This document shows positions 38,959-47,700 of a DNA stretch of 64,000 bases, one piece after another. Position 1 is the first letter of the stretch, and each line of letters starts with the position of its first letter. This DNA is from Verrucomicrobiota bacterium (GTDB lineage: Bacteria > Verrucomicrobiota > Verrucomicrobiia > Limisphaerales > UBA1319). The notes beneath the pieces were generated by a model that did no database searches, was not told the origin of the DNA, and saw only the letters and a program-made list of their open reading frames with translations. The DNA lies in contig JAKLFB010000004.1 in NCBI GenBank assembly GCA_022711435.1, forward strand, positions 62,001-126,000, in the 5' to 3' direction. The position numbers and the translations under genes were made by a program.

Positions 38959-39654
38959 ATGACACTGGGACTGATGATCATAGACCAGTATTGGTGGCTG
39001 ATGATTCCGGGAATTGTACTGGGATTGTATGCGCAGCTGAAGCTCAAGGCGGCCTATGCCCGGTACTCGAGGGTTCCATCCGAGCGCGGCCTGACCGGCG
39101 CCGAAACGGCCCGGATCATTCTCGACCACGCCGGCCTGTCTCAGGTCGCCGTGGCCGAGGTGGGCGGCCATTTGACCGATCATTACGATCCCACCCGGAA
39201 AGCCCTTTTCCTGTCCTCGGCCAATTTCCAGAGCACCAGCCTGGCCGCCCTGGGCGTGGCGGCGCACGAGGCCGGCCATGCGCTGCAGCATCAGGCCGCT
39301 TATGCGCCGCTGAAGTTCCGGATGATGCTGGTGCCCGTGACTCAGTTTGCCTCGTCGGCGGTTTACGGGATCATTCTGCTGAGCTTCTTCATGGGCTTGG
39401 CCAAGCTGGCCGGGATTGCGGTCGGCATTTTCGCGATCATCACCCTCTTCCAGATGGTGACGTTGCCGGTCGAGTTCAACGCGAGCCGGCGGGCCAAAGA
39501 GAAGCTGCTCAGCCTCGGCCTGATCACCGCCCGCGAAAGCGCCGGGGTCAGCCGCGTCCTGAGCGGCGCCGCGATGACTTACGTGGCCGCCATGGTCGCC
39601 TCCCTGATGGAGCTGCTCCACTGGGCGCTGATCCTCCGGGGCGACCGGGATTAA
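38959..39654 (+). CDS. Membrane zinc metallopeptidase (YugP-like)
   Basis: 231 residues, the normal length for the zinc_peptidase_2/YugP family. An N-terminal membrane segment (WWLMIPGIVLGLYAQLKLKA) is followed by the HExxH zinc site in AAHEAGHALQHQ near residue 110. Two hydrophobic segments follow around 130-180, then a conserved EFNASRRA near 190 that probably supplies a third ligand. It is an integral membrane protein with its catalytic site near the membrane; the substrate of the family is not well defined. ATG 38959 is chosen over an upstream frame extension because GGAAGGA precedes it by a good distance. The gene stands alone between a toxin relic and a convergent isomerase gene. Confidence 0.88.
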   Translation: MTLGLMIIDQYWWLMIPGIVLGLYAQLKLKAAYARYSRVPSERGLTGAETARIILDHAGLSQVAVAEVGGHLTDHYDPTRKALFLSSANFQSTSLAALGVAAHEAGHALQHQAAYAPLKFRMMLVPVTQFASSAVYGIILLSFFMGLAKLAGIAVGIFAIITLFQMVTLPVEFNASRRAKEKLLSLGLITARESAGVSRVLSGAAMTYVAAMVASLMELLHWALILRGDRD

Positions 39655-39655
39655 G

Positions 39656-39815
39656 AGGGCACGCGGCCTGCATCCCGCGCGTCGGCCGCTGTGTAGGCCG
39701 GGTCACCTGACCCGGCGTTTGGAGCCATGGCATCAAGCGCCGCGTGAGGCCTGCCTGCCGCGGCGGCGCAGGCAGGGCACGCGGTCTACATACCGCGCGT
39801 CGGCTCTGCAGCCAA
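39656..39815. repeat. Two imperfect copies of a 40-bp dispersed repeat
   Basis: GGGCACGCGGCCTGCATCCC (from 39658) and GGGCACGCGGTCTACATACC (from 39776) each continue into GCGCGTCGGC. The second copy overlaps the 3' end of the isomerase gene on the minus strand and supplies its stop codon. The copies flank the hairpin at 39697. Confidence 0.65.
39697..39720. terminator. GC-rich hairpin between convergent genes
   Basis: GCCGGGTCA and TGACCCGGC are perfect inverted repeats (9 bp) separated by CC and followed by GTTT on the plus strand. It lies 42 bp after the zinc peptidase stop and before the convergent isomerase stop, so it may serve as a terminator for the peptidase gene. It could also be part of a dispersed repeat. 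Confidence 0.5.
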
Positions 39816-40802
39816 GCCCGCAGACTCGACCGACGCTTTCATCTTGGCCAGACCGGTCCTTGCGGCTTCGAGGGCGGGCAGCTTCCAATACTCCGGATTG
39901 AACAGCTCGAGGGACAGGAATACCCGGCAATGGTTGTCGGCGAGGATCCGCAGGATCTGGGCCAGCGGCGCCACGCCGTCCCCCGGCCATACCCGCTCGG
40001 CGTCCCGGATAGCTTCCCGGGGCGGCATCGCCGGGTAATCGTTCATGTGAAAGCAGTGGACCGCCTGGCGTCCCAGGAGCCGAAGCGCTGCCGGTTCGGT
40101 ACCGGCTTTGTACATGTGAAAGGCGTCAGCCAGCACACAAGCGTCCGGATGCCCGGTCCGGGCAGCCACATACAACGCCTCGGCCACTTGGCTTAAGTTG
40201 GCGGACGACCCCCATACTTCCACTTGAGGGATGACTCCCAGCCCGCGTCCGAGCTCGAGGATGGCCCGGTAGCGCTCGGCGGCCCGATCCAGGTCGATCT
40301 TCACGCCGGGCCGATTCGCGCCGGCGGGCGGGGCGGCGATGTGTGTGCCGCCCACCTGCGATAAGTGATCCATCTCGCGTTTCAGCTGCTCGAGGCCCCG
40401 GGCCCGCTGGGCATCGTCGTCGACCACCCACGGCGCAAATCCAATGGCGCTGACGACCTTGAGGCCCCGGTCCTCGCAGCGCTTTCGGAGATCGGCCAAC
40501 GATCCACCGGATTGGGCGTATTCGCCCAGATCGCCTGTCCAGGGTTCGATGCCGTCATAGCCGGCCTGGGCGACCACATCGATCTGCTCGGGCAGGCGGA
40601 GTTTCTGCCCTCGGATCGTGCCGGTATTCAAGGCGAACCGGAACTGGTAGGGGCGATCCGCCCCGGGCATGCGCTGGCTGGCAGCGAGGGACGCGCTCGG
40701 ATGGGCCGCCAGGGCGCCAGCAGCCCCCGCCAGTCCCAAAAACCGCCGCCGCGGCATCGCGGGGTGCTGCCGGTTCGCATCTCGTATCGATGAAGGATTC
40801 AT
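39786..40802 (-). CDS. Sugar phosphate isomerase/epimerase-like TIM-barrel protein, Tat-exported
   Basis: 338 residues. The N-terminus has a twin-arginine signal (RRRFLGLAGAAGALAAHPSA). The body is an AP-endonuclease-2/xylose-isomerase-like TIM barrel: GYDGIEPWTGDLGEY near residue 83; HIAAPPAG near 157; VEVWGSS near 201; ADAFHMYKAG near 227, with metal-binding Asp and His; CFHMNDYP near 252; LSLELFNPEYW near 300. The Glu, Asp and His residues fit the divalent-metal site of the family. The substrate is unknown; hydroxypyruvate isomerase-like and myo-inositol pathway enzymes are relatives. It begins four bases after the HAD gene stop, at the end of the rpmE-prfA-HAD operon. The last residues and stop come from a dispersed repeat, so its 3' end may be altered. 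Confidence 0.82.
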   Translation of the reverse strand: MNPSSIRDANRQHPAMPRRRFLGLAGAAGALAAHPSASLAASQRMPGADRPYQFRFALNTGTIRGQKLRLPEQIDVVAQAGYDGIEPWTGDLGEYAQSGGSLADLRKRCEDRGLKVVSAIGFAPWVVDDDAQRARGLEQLKREMDHLSQVGGTHIAAPPAGANRPGVKIDLDRAAERYRAILELGRGLGVIPQVEVWGSSANLSQVAEALYVAARTGHPDACVLADAFHMYKAGTEPAALRLLGRQAVHCFHMNDYPAMPPREAIRDAERVWPGDGVAPLAQILRILADNHCRVFLSLELFNPEYWKLPALEAARTGLAKMKASVESAGLAAEPTRGM

Positions 40803-40806
40803 GAGC

Positions 40807-41418
40807 TCAGGAGGCAACGGGCGTCGGGACCTGGGATCCGCCCTCGGTGTGCAGGCGGAGGAATTTGCGGACATCGACGGCCTGCATGCCGGCGGCCCGG
40901 ATCGCCTCGAGACCGATGTCGGTATCCTCGTAGGCTTGGCATCGAGCCGGGGACACGTTCAGGCGCCGGGCCGCTTCAAGGAATGTGTCCGGGGCGGGCT
41001 TGTGGCGCTGGACGTCCTCGTTGGTCACCACGACGTCGAAGAAATCGCGAAGCCCGAGCTGTTCAAGAGCGCGCCCGATCACCCGCCGGGATCCTCCCGA
41101 GGCGACCGCCATCGGCAGCTCGCCGAAATGCCGGCGGACGATGGCGACGATCGGCTCGATGGGACGGATCTCGGCGAGCCGATCGAGGTATCCCTCCTCC
41201 TTCTCCCGAGCCACCGCCAGCACGTCCAGCTCGAGCGACTGGCCGCGAGCCAGATGCCGCACGATCTCCCGCGACGGCACGCCGCCCAAGGCGTAAAACT
41301 CCTGCTGGGTGAACCGGAATCCGTGCCGCTGGGCAACGCCCTGCCATACCCGCCAGTGCAGCGGCATCGTGTCGGCCAGCGTCCCGTCGAAATCGAAGAT
41401 AAGACCCTCGATGCTCAT
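40807..41418 (-). CDS. HAD-superfamily hydrolase, beta-phosphoglucomutase-like
   Basis: 203 residues with the four HAD motifs: DFDGTLADT near residue 9 (nucleophile Asp), ASGGSRR near 110 (motif II), a Lys in [12 protein letters not shown] near 140 (motif III) and [10 protein letters not shown] near 162 (motif IV, acidic metal ligands). The helical cap between motifs I and II places it in subfamily I with beta-phosphoglucomutase and phosphoglycolate-type phosphatases. ATG 41418 overlaps the prfA stop by ATGA, so the two genes are translationally coupled. The substrate (a sugar phosphate is likely) cannot be set from sequence. Confidence 0.88.
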   Translation of the reverse strand: MSIEGLIFDFDGTLADTMPLHWRVWQGVAQRHGFRFTQQEFYALGGVPSREIVRHLARGQSLELDVLAVAREKEEGYLDRLAEIRPIEPIVAIVRRHFGELPMAVASGGSRRVIGRALEQLGLRDFFDVVVTNEDVQRHKPAPDTFLEAARRLNVSPARCQAYEDTDIGLEAIRAAGMQAVDVRKFLRLHTEGGSQVPTPVAS

Positions 41419-42512
41419 GCCATTCCCGGAACCGTCTGTGTCCATTGGGTGATCCGCCGGTTCAGATCGTCGTTCATCAGCGGCTCGATCAGGCAGTCGA
41501 TGTCGCCGTCCATGACGGTGGTCAGGTTGTAGAGCGTCAGCTCGATACGGTGGTCGGTCACGCGGTTCTGGGGAAAGTTGTAGGTCCGAATCCGCTCGTT
41601 GCGCTCGCCGGTGCCGACCTGGGCGCGCCGCTGGGCTGCGTATCGGGCGTCCTCCTCCGCCACGCGCTGCTCGAGCAGACGCGACCGCAGAACGGTGAGA
41701 GCCCGCGCCTTGTTCTTCTGCTGGGACCGCTGGTCCGCGCACCGCACGACGAGTCCGCTGGGCTTGTGCAGGATCTGGACGGCCGAGTCCGTGGTGTTGA
41801 CCCCCTGGCCGCCCGGGCCCGACGCCCGGCAGACCGTGATCTCGATCTCGTCGGGCTTGATCTCCACATCGACCTCCTGTGCCTCGGGAAGCACCGCGAC
41901 AGTGACGGTGCTGGTGTGGATTCGGCCCTGCGCTTCGGTGGCAGGAACGCGCTGGACGCGATGCACACCGCTCTCGTACTTGAGGCGCTTGTAGACGTCC
42001 ACGCCCGCCACGCTGAAGATGATCTCCTTGAAACCGCCCAGATCCGACGCGCTCGAGTCCATGGTCTCGGCCTTCCATCCGCGCGCCTCGGCATATCGCG
42101 CATACATCCGGTAGAGATCTGCGGCGAACAGCGACGACTCCATCCCCCCGGCGCCGGCGCGGATCTCGACGATCGTGTTGCGGGAATCAGCGGGGTCGGG
42201 CGGCACGAGCCCGGCGAGCAGCTCGCGGGCCAGCCGCGATTCCTGCTGCTCGAGCCTGTCCAGATCCTCGCGGACCAGCTGCGCCAGCTCCGATTCCGCG
42301 CTTTCCGCCGCCAGGAGCTGGCGGCTCTCCTCGAGATCGCGGCGGGTCTTGAGCCATGCCTGGCCTGCCCCGCACAGCTCCCGCAGACGGGCGAACTCGC
42401 GCCCCAGCTCCTGCGCCCGCTGCGGCTGCGCGAACACGCCTGCGTCGCTCAGCGCAGCCTCGACTTCGGCCTGCCGGCGAGCCAGCCGCTCGATGTAGGG
42501 ACCCAAATCCAT
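41415..42512 (-). CDS. prfA: Peptide chain release factor 1 (RF1)
   Basis: 365 residues, the normal RF1 length. The hydrolysis motif GGQ is in [16 protein letters not shown] near residue 230, and the RF1-type stop-codon reading tripeptide PAT is in [20 protein letters not shown] near 186. The domain 2 signature reads [20 protein letters not shown]; in most RF1 proteins the equivalent is GTGGDEA, so this version is slightly divergent. RF1 recognises UAA and UAG in the cytoplasmic ribosome. It follows rpmE by 67 bp, a common bacterial order, and overlaps the HAD gene. Start 42512 gives the usual N-terminus; no strong Shine-Dalgarno is seen. Confidence 0.95.
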   Translation of the reverse strand: MDLGPYIERLARRQAEVEAALSDAGVFAQPQRAQELGREFARLRELCGAGQAWLKTRRDLEESRQLLAAESAESELAQLVREDLDRLEQQESRLARELLAGLVPPDPADSRNTIVEIRAGAGGMESSLFAADLYRMYARYAEARGWKAETMDSSASDLGGFKEIIFSVAGVDVYKRLKYESGVHRVQRVPATEAQGRIHTSTVTVAVLPEAQEVDVEIKPDEIEITVCRASGPGGQGVNTTDSAVQILHKPSGLVVRCADQRSQQKNKARALTVLRSRLLEQRVAEEDARYAAQRRAQVGTGERNERIRTYNFPQNRVTDHRIELTLYNLTTVMDGDIDCLIEPLMNDDLNRRITQWTQTVPGMA

Positions 42513-42579
42513 CGGAATAAAACAAGACCGCCCGCAGGGGATTTCGTCATCCCGGTGCGGGCGGAGAAAACCATGGATG

Positions 42580-42825
42580 CTACTTCCGCTTCTTCTTGGC
42601 GGACGTGATCGCAGCTTGCGCAGCCTGGGTCTTGGCCAGACGCTGCTGGAACTTGTCCACCCGGCCCGCCGTGTCGACAAATTTCTGCGTTCCCGTGTAA
42701 AACGGATGGCAGGCGTTGCAGATGCCGATCAGGATGGTCGGCCGGGTCGACCGGGTTTGAATCACGTTGCCACAGGCGCAACGGATTTCCGCGTTCGTAT
42801 ACTTCGGATGAATATCAGCTCGCAT
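42580..42825 (-). CDS. rpmE: Ribosomal protein L31
   Basis: 81 residues matching bL31 of the zinc-binding type: [20 protein letters not shown] near the N-terminus (C-x-C) and [20 protein letters not shown] in the middle (C-x-x-C), with a basic tail ending KKKRK. The four Cys residues bind zinc. It is part of the large ribosomal subunit and precedes prfA on the same strand, the classic rpmE-prfA arrangement. Confidence 0.96.
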   Translation of the reverse strand: MRADIHPKYTNAEIRCACGNVIQTRSTRPTILIGICNACHPFYTGTQKFVDTAGRVDKFQQRLAKTQAAQAAITSAKKKRK

Positions 42826-42882
42826 ACAAAGACGCGATAAACTACCAACCCCAGGCCAAATGACAAGCGGGAATTTGGGGGA

Positions 42883-44310
42883 TTATCGGTTGGCTTGCCT
42901 GGCCGCCTGCCAGCGCGGCTCCCACTCGGGCAAGGGCGTCCGCGCAGTGCGGAGGTAGGCGCCGATCTTCTCCGCAATATCGGGATACTGTCTGGCGACA
43001 TCGTTCTTTTCGGCGACGTCGTTCCACTGGTCGAAGAGCTGCACGAGGGCGTCGGGGCGGCCGGCGCGGATGCCTTTCCAGCGGCCTTGATAGAGCGCGG
43101 CCTGCCGGAAGCCGCCCTCGTGGAACTCCCAGTAGAGGAATTCGTGCGTCTTCTGCTCGCCGGGCTTGCCGAGCAGCGTGGGCGCGATGCTCAGGCCGTC
43201 GAGGCCGTTGGGCGCTTCGGCTCCGGCGAGCTCCGCGGCAGTCGGCAGCCAATCGGGGAAAAAGCCGGCGTGCGCAGACTCGGTCCCGGCCTTCACCGTG
43301 CCGGGCCACCACGCGATGAATGGCACGCGGATGCCGCCGTCGGTGAGGCTGCGCTTGATGCCGCTGTAGGGCCCGCTGGGGTTGAACCGGGCGAGGTCGT
43401 GCTTGCTCTCATTGTGCGGGCCGTTGTCGCTGGTGAAGATCATGAGGGTGTTCCCGGCCAGCCCGAGCGACTTCAGGCGCTCCAGCATCCGGCCCACGTA
43501 GCTGTCCAGGCGCGTGATCATCGCAGCCTGGCCCTTGTCCGGATTCGGCCAATCCATGTCCGCGTAAGGGCCGTAGTCGGGCACATGGGCGCCATCCCCG
43601 AGGATCCGGGCGCGCTCGTTGTTGGCATGCGGGATGACCATGCTCCAGTAGAGAAAGAAGGGGCGGCCCTGGTTCTCCTGGACGAACTTCAGCGCCTCAT
43701 CGGCGAAGAGGTCGTCGGCATAGACTTTCGCCTCGACGGCATAGCCCGCGCCGTCCTCACCCACCGGCGTGACAACGTTCGGCAGCTTCACGCGCTCCTC
43801 GTTGCGCCAGAGGAAATCGGGAAAGTGGTTGTGGGCGTGCCGCTGGTTCAGGTAGCCGAAGAAGCAGTCAAAGCCTTGCTTGCGCGGCAGGCCGCTCTCG
43901 GCCGCCCCGATGTCTCCGAGGCCCCACTTGCCGATGAGCGCCGTGCGGTAGCCCGCCTTCTTCAAAACGCTCGCCACGGTGACATCCGTCTCTCGCAGCG
44001 CCTGGGCCTCCGGGTTCGACGCCCCGGCGTTGCCGCGCACTCGAGTGCGGCCGTGATGCAGCCCGGTCATCAGCGTGCTGCGCGACGGCGCACAGACCGT
44101 GGCCCCGGCGTAATAGTGCGTGAATCGCATCCCCTCCGACGCCATCCGGTCAATGTGCGGCGTCCGGATGACTTTCTGCCCGTAGCATCCGATGTCGCCG
44201 TAGCCGAGGTCATCGGCCATGATCCAGATCAGGTTCGGCCGAGCCGCAACGAAGGCAGGACAAAAGGCGGCCGACGAAAGGCCGGCAACAAGCGCAATCA
44301 GAGTTTTCAT
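42883..44310 (-). CDS. Exported FGly-dependent sulfatase
   Basis: 475 residues. A signal peptide (MKTLIALVAGLSSAAFCPAF) precedes RPNLIWIMADDLGYGDIGCY, whose two Asp residues bind calcium. The formylglycine signature is C-A-P-S-R-S followed by TLMTG near residue 74, then GKWGLGD near 128, SMVIPHAN near 220 and FTSDNGPHNE near 290 (metal ligands D-N). Family membership is arylsulfatase A/S1; the substrate is probably a sulfated glycan but the subfamily cannot be fixed by eye. Activation needs a formylglycine-generating enzyme encoded elsewhere. A MITE-like element lies 9 bp upstream of the ATG, replacing the normal 5' region; no Shine-Dalgarno is visible in the join (TAATCCCCCATG). Confidence 0.92.
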   Translation of the reverse strand: MKTLIALVAGLSSAAFCPAFVAARPNLIWIMADDLGYGDIGCYGQKVIRTPHIDRMASEGMRFTHYYAGATVCAPSRSTLMTGLHHGRTRVRGNAGASNPEAQALRETDVTVASVLKKAGYRTALIGKWGLGDIGAAESGLPRKQGFDCFFGYLNQRHAHNHFPDFLWRNEERVKLPNVVTPVGEDGAGYAVEAKVYADDLFADEALKFVQENQGRPFFLYWSMVIPHANNERARILGDGAHVPDYGPYADMDWPNPDKGQAAMITRLDSYVGRMLERLKSLGLAGNTLMIFTSDNGPHNESKHDLARFNPSGPYSGIKRSLTDGGIRVPFIAWWPGTVKAGTESAHAGFFPDWLPTAAELAGAEAPNGLDGLSIAPTLLGKPGEQKTHEFLYWEFHEGGFRQAALYQGRWKGIRAGRPDALVQLFDQWNDVAEKNDVARQYPDIAEKIGAYLRTARTPLPEWEPRWQAARQANR

Positions 44311-44319
44311 GGGGGATTA

Positions 44320-44591
44320 GGGTCTGTGCAAAAATTACTTCCGATTTTGGCGGGAGCGCCGCCGGGCCCGATGCGAGGCGCAAGGGAGGGAGTGTATCCC
44401 CTGCGATACTCGACCGACCGAGCCACGAAGCCGATGGCCCGGCGCCGCCCCGCCCCTGCGGGCTGGGGGCCTTGGGCGCGCTGGCTGTGTTGCTCCTCGC
44501 TCACAGACCGCGCGGGTATGCTCGCTCGTCGCGCCTTGCCAGCCCGCCCAATCCCCTCCAGCAAAATCGGAATTAATTTTTGCACAGACCC
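44320..44591. mobile_element. MITE-like element, copy 2 (272 bp)
   Basis: Nearly identical to the copy at 38081-38353, with the same terminal inverted repeats (GGGTCTGTGCAAAAATTACT at the left, AATTTTTGCACAGACCC at the right) and TTA on both sides. It ends 9 bp from the sulfatase start codon at 44310, so the sulfatase promoter now must lie inside or beyond the element. It encodes no transposase. Confidence 0.82.
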
Positions 44592-44773
44592 TTAGGAACG
44601 CAGCAAATCGCATCCGGCATCTCTTCCATCTCGCCCGGAATTTTCCCCGGCTTTCCGGCTTGGGCAAGAAGGAAATGCCTGGGCGGCGCTTCGTCCCCGA
44701 GTCCGAGCCGCCGCCCGGAGCGGAGACGGCGCAGTGGCGTCGGCCCATCGAACTTGCGGCGCACGACTGCAAG

Positions 44774-47700
44774 TCACCTCTTGCGAAGCTTGTAGAACCG
44801 GCTCGGGGTCATTGGACCGAAGGAATTCGTCACGGAGAAACGGCTGTCGCTGACCCGAAGATTGGAGATCGACGGCGGCCAGAACGGCTGAGGCGGATCG
44901 GGAAGGGCATTGGTCTGCACCAGCTCGTAGTCAAACGCCGCGGTGGTCCACGTCAGGCGGACGGCATTGGTCCGCACCTGGTCGATGCTGAGCATCGGCC
45001 GGCAGTTGCCTCCCCTCACCTCGAGCCTGTAAGGGCTGAAATCCGCCTCAACCGTCTCGCTGACCACAACGGCAAACGCAGCCCAGGCATCCACGGAGAA
45101 TGAGTAGCTGCGCGGCACGCCCGCGCTCGACGCCTCGCCCGCGTCGGCCAGGTAATTGGCGCAGGGGTTCGACGGATCGAAGCCGCCGGCATAGGCGGCG
45201 CTGAAAAGGCCGTTGCTCGCCGTGAGCGTCACGGTCACACAGGCGTCGGCATCTCCGTTGACAAAGGTGTACGCCTCGAAACGGCTCGGGCCCGGCACCG
45301 CAGGCTGCGGACAAGGCTTGGAAACCCCGCAGATGCCGGGCGTGAGGTCGAGGCGCAGGCGCTCGTTCTGCACCGGGCTGCCCGCGGTGATCGCCCCGAA
45401 AATCACGCGATCCGGACAGCTCTGGCAAGGGCCACCGCCGTCGCCGCAGACCGATGGATAGAGCGTGAGCGTCCAGCACTGCAGGACGCCGCTGATGCCA
45501 TTGGCCTCGTCATCCAGCACGATCAGCGACCAGTCGCCTTGGGCTGGCTTGGAACGAAGATCCCAAAGCGAGCCTTCAGGGCAGAACTCGCCGACAAATG
45601 GCGCCGGCCTCGAATTGATCGGGGGCCCGTTCTCGACAAAGACCGTCATCGCCCCGCAATCGTTGCCATAGTTGCGGCCGGCGGCGCCGTTGTCGGTCGA
45701 CAGCTCCACCCGCGTGCCGTCCGGCGCGACCAGGTAGAGATCGATGTCGCTCACGAACTCGTGCGTGAGATGGAGCCCGACCGCCACCCGGGCCAGCGGC
45801 GCGGTGATGGCCCCGGCCGGCACGGTGATGGTGTTCGTGCAACCACCGCCATCCGGGATGGCGAAGCTGCCCGATGACGTGAAGGGCGCACCCGGCCCGG
45901 GATGGCCGCTCGACAGGGTCAACGGCATCGAGAAGGCGCCGTGTGTGGCCGAAGTCAGGCTCAGGCTGAACTCGGCCGGCGAGCCGCAGACGAACCACGG
46001 CCAGGTGGTGATCTGAAAGGGCACGAGGTTGGTGCCGCGTTCACCGGGCGCCAGGTCGGGAAAGGCCGCGAACGGAGCCGTGATAGCCACGCCGGGCGCG
46101 CTCGAGACGAGCTGGGCTGCAAGGCCGGCCGCCGCTTGATCGGACGAGTTCAACACGACAACGCGCAAGGCGTTGCACTCGTTCGGATCCAGCATGCTGA
46201 CGCCATTGCCGCCGGCGAACAGCACGGTGACAACCTCGAGCGGGCTGGGATTGGTGGCTATGAGGGCCACATCGTTGCCGTCCCCACCCTGGTAGGTGAT
46301 GAAATACTTCTGCGAAACGGCGTCGATCAGGGCGCCTTCGGCAAGTTCGGAGAAGGCGCCGAGGACGGCGTCCGCGCCGTCGTTGTCGACAAGGATGAGC
46401 GAAGTGCCTGCGGGCAGACTGAGGCTGGTCAGGAGATGGAGCGATGCGTTCCCGAGGTCAACCGTGCCCCGGACGCTCAACTGGTCGTAGCTGCTGCCCG
46501 CGACGGCGCCGTCCAGCTCAGCGCGGAACTCCGATCCCGCCATCAGGACGACATTGCTGCTGGCGAGGCGGCCGGGGCTGGCGCCGGGGGCCAGGATCCC
46601 CGCGCTGCCGACGCCGCCCACAGCGCCCCTGCCTCCCAGGACGGCGCCGCTGCGGACTTCGACGGGGCTGCCCGGCTGCGAGCCGTTGACAAGCAGCGTC
46701 CCGCCCTGCACCACGGTCGGCCCGGTATACGGGTTGTTCCCGCTCAGGGTGAAGACGCCGCTGCCGTGCTTCGTGAGCCGCCCCATCGAACCCCCATGGA
46801 TCGTCCCGGCAAAAGTCGTCGAGGTGTTGTCGTGGCCAATGCCCAGCCCGCCGAGAGCGAGCTCGATCCGGCCTTTCCCCTCGATGGATCCTACGTCCTC
46901 GATCCCCAAACCCGTCCGCGGCCGCAGATCGAGCAGGCCGGACGCGTTGACCGTGACGCGGGCGCGATCGGATATCTGGGGGCGCGCACTCGCGTATCGG
47001 ACCACATCCGCATCGGTCCCGCCCTCGTTGTCACCGACGACCAGGTCGCCTGGGATGGAGCCGTCATCGACGCTCTTGGCGAGTTCGAGGGCGCCGGAAC
47101 CGACGCGGGTTGCACCCCGGTAGGTGTTTGCGGCGGCGCCGCCGAAACGCACCGTGCCCAGGCCCTCGATCGTCAAGTTGCCGATCCCGTCGATCGCGCC
47201 GCTCAAATCCAGGAAGTCGGTTTCGCGAGTTGCGGTCAGGACCGTGTCGCCAGCGAGGGTGATGGGACCGCTCCATGAATTCGAGCCCGAGACCGAAGCC
47301 AGCGCGCCAAGAGTCTGGTGACCGGCCCCGGCGAGCGTGAGGGGTTCGCCGCTGACGCGGGTGCCATCGCGCAGGATCAAGGCCGCTCCGTTGCTCACGA
47401 CCGTGCCCCCGGCGGTGGCGCCCAGGGCGAAGGCATCCGCCACATCGAGCCGGCCTGCGCGGACCTGGGCGATGCCGGTGAAGCTGTTGGAATGGCTGAG
47501 CAGCATGGCGCCGGCGCCGAGCTTGGCCAGCCCGCCGCCCCGGACCTCGCCGTTGACTTCCAGGCCGGGATAGTTGGGCGTCGCATCCACCGTGAAGGAG
47601 CGCGTGCCCACCAGGGACACCGGCCCGATGATTCGAGCGCGGGCGATGGAGCTGCTGCTCACCGTCACGTGGCCGTTCAGGGTCAGAAGACCGGCGCTGG

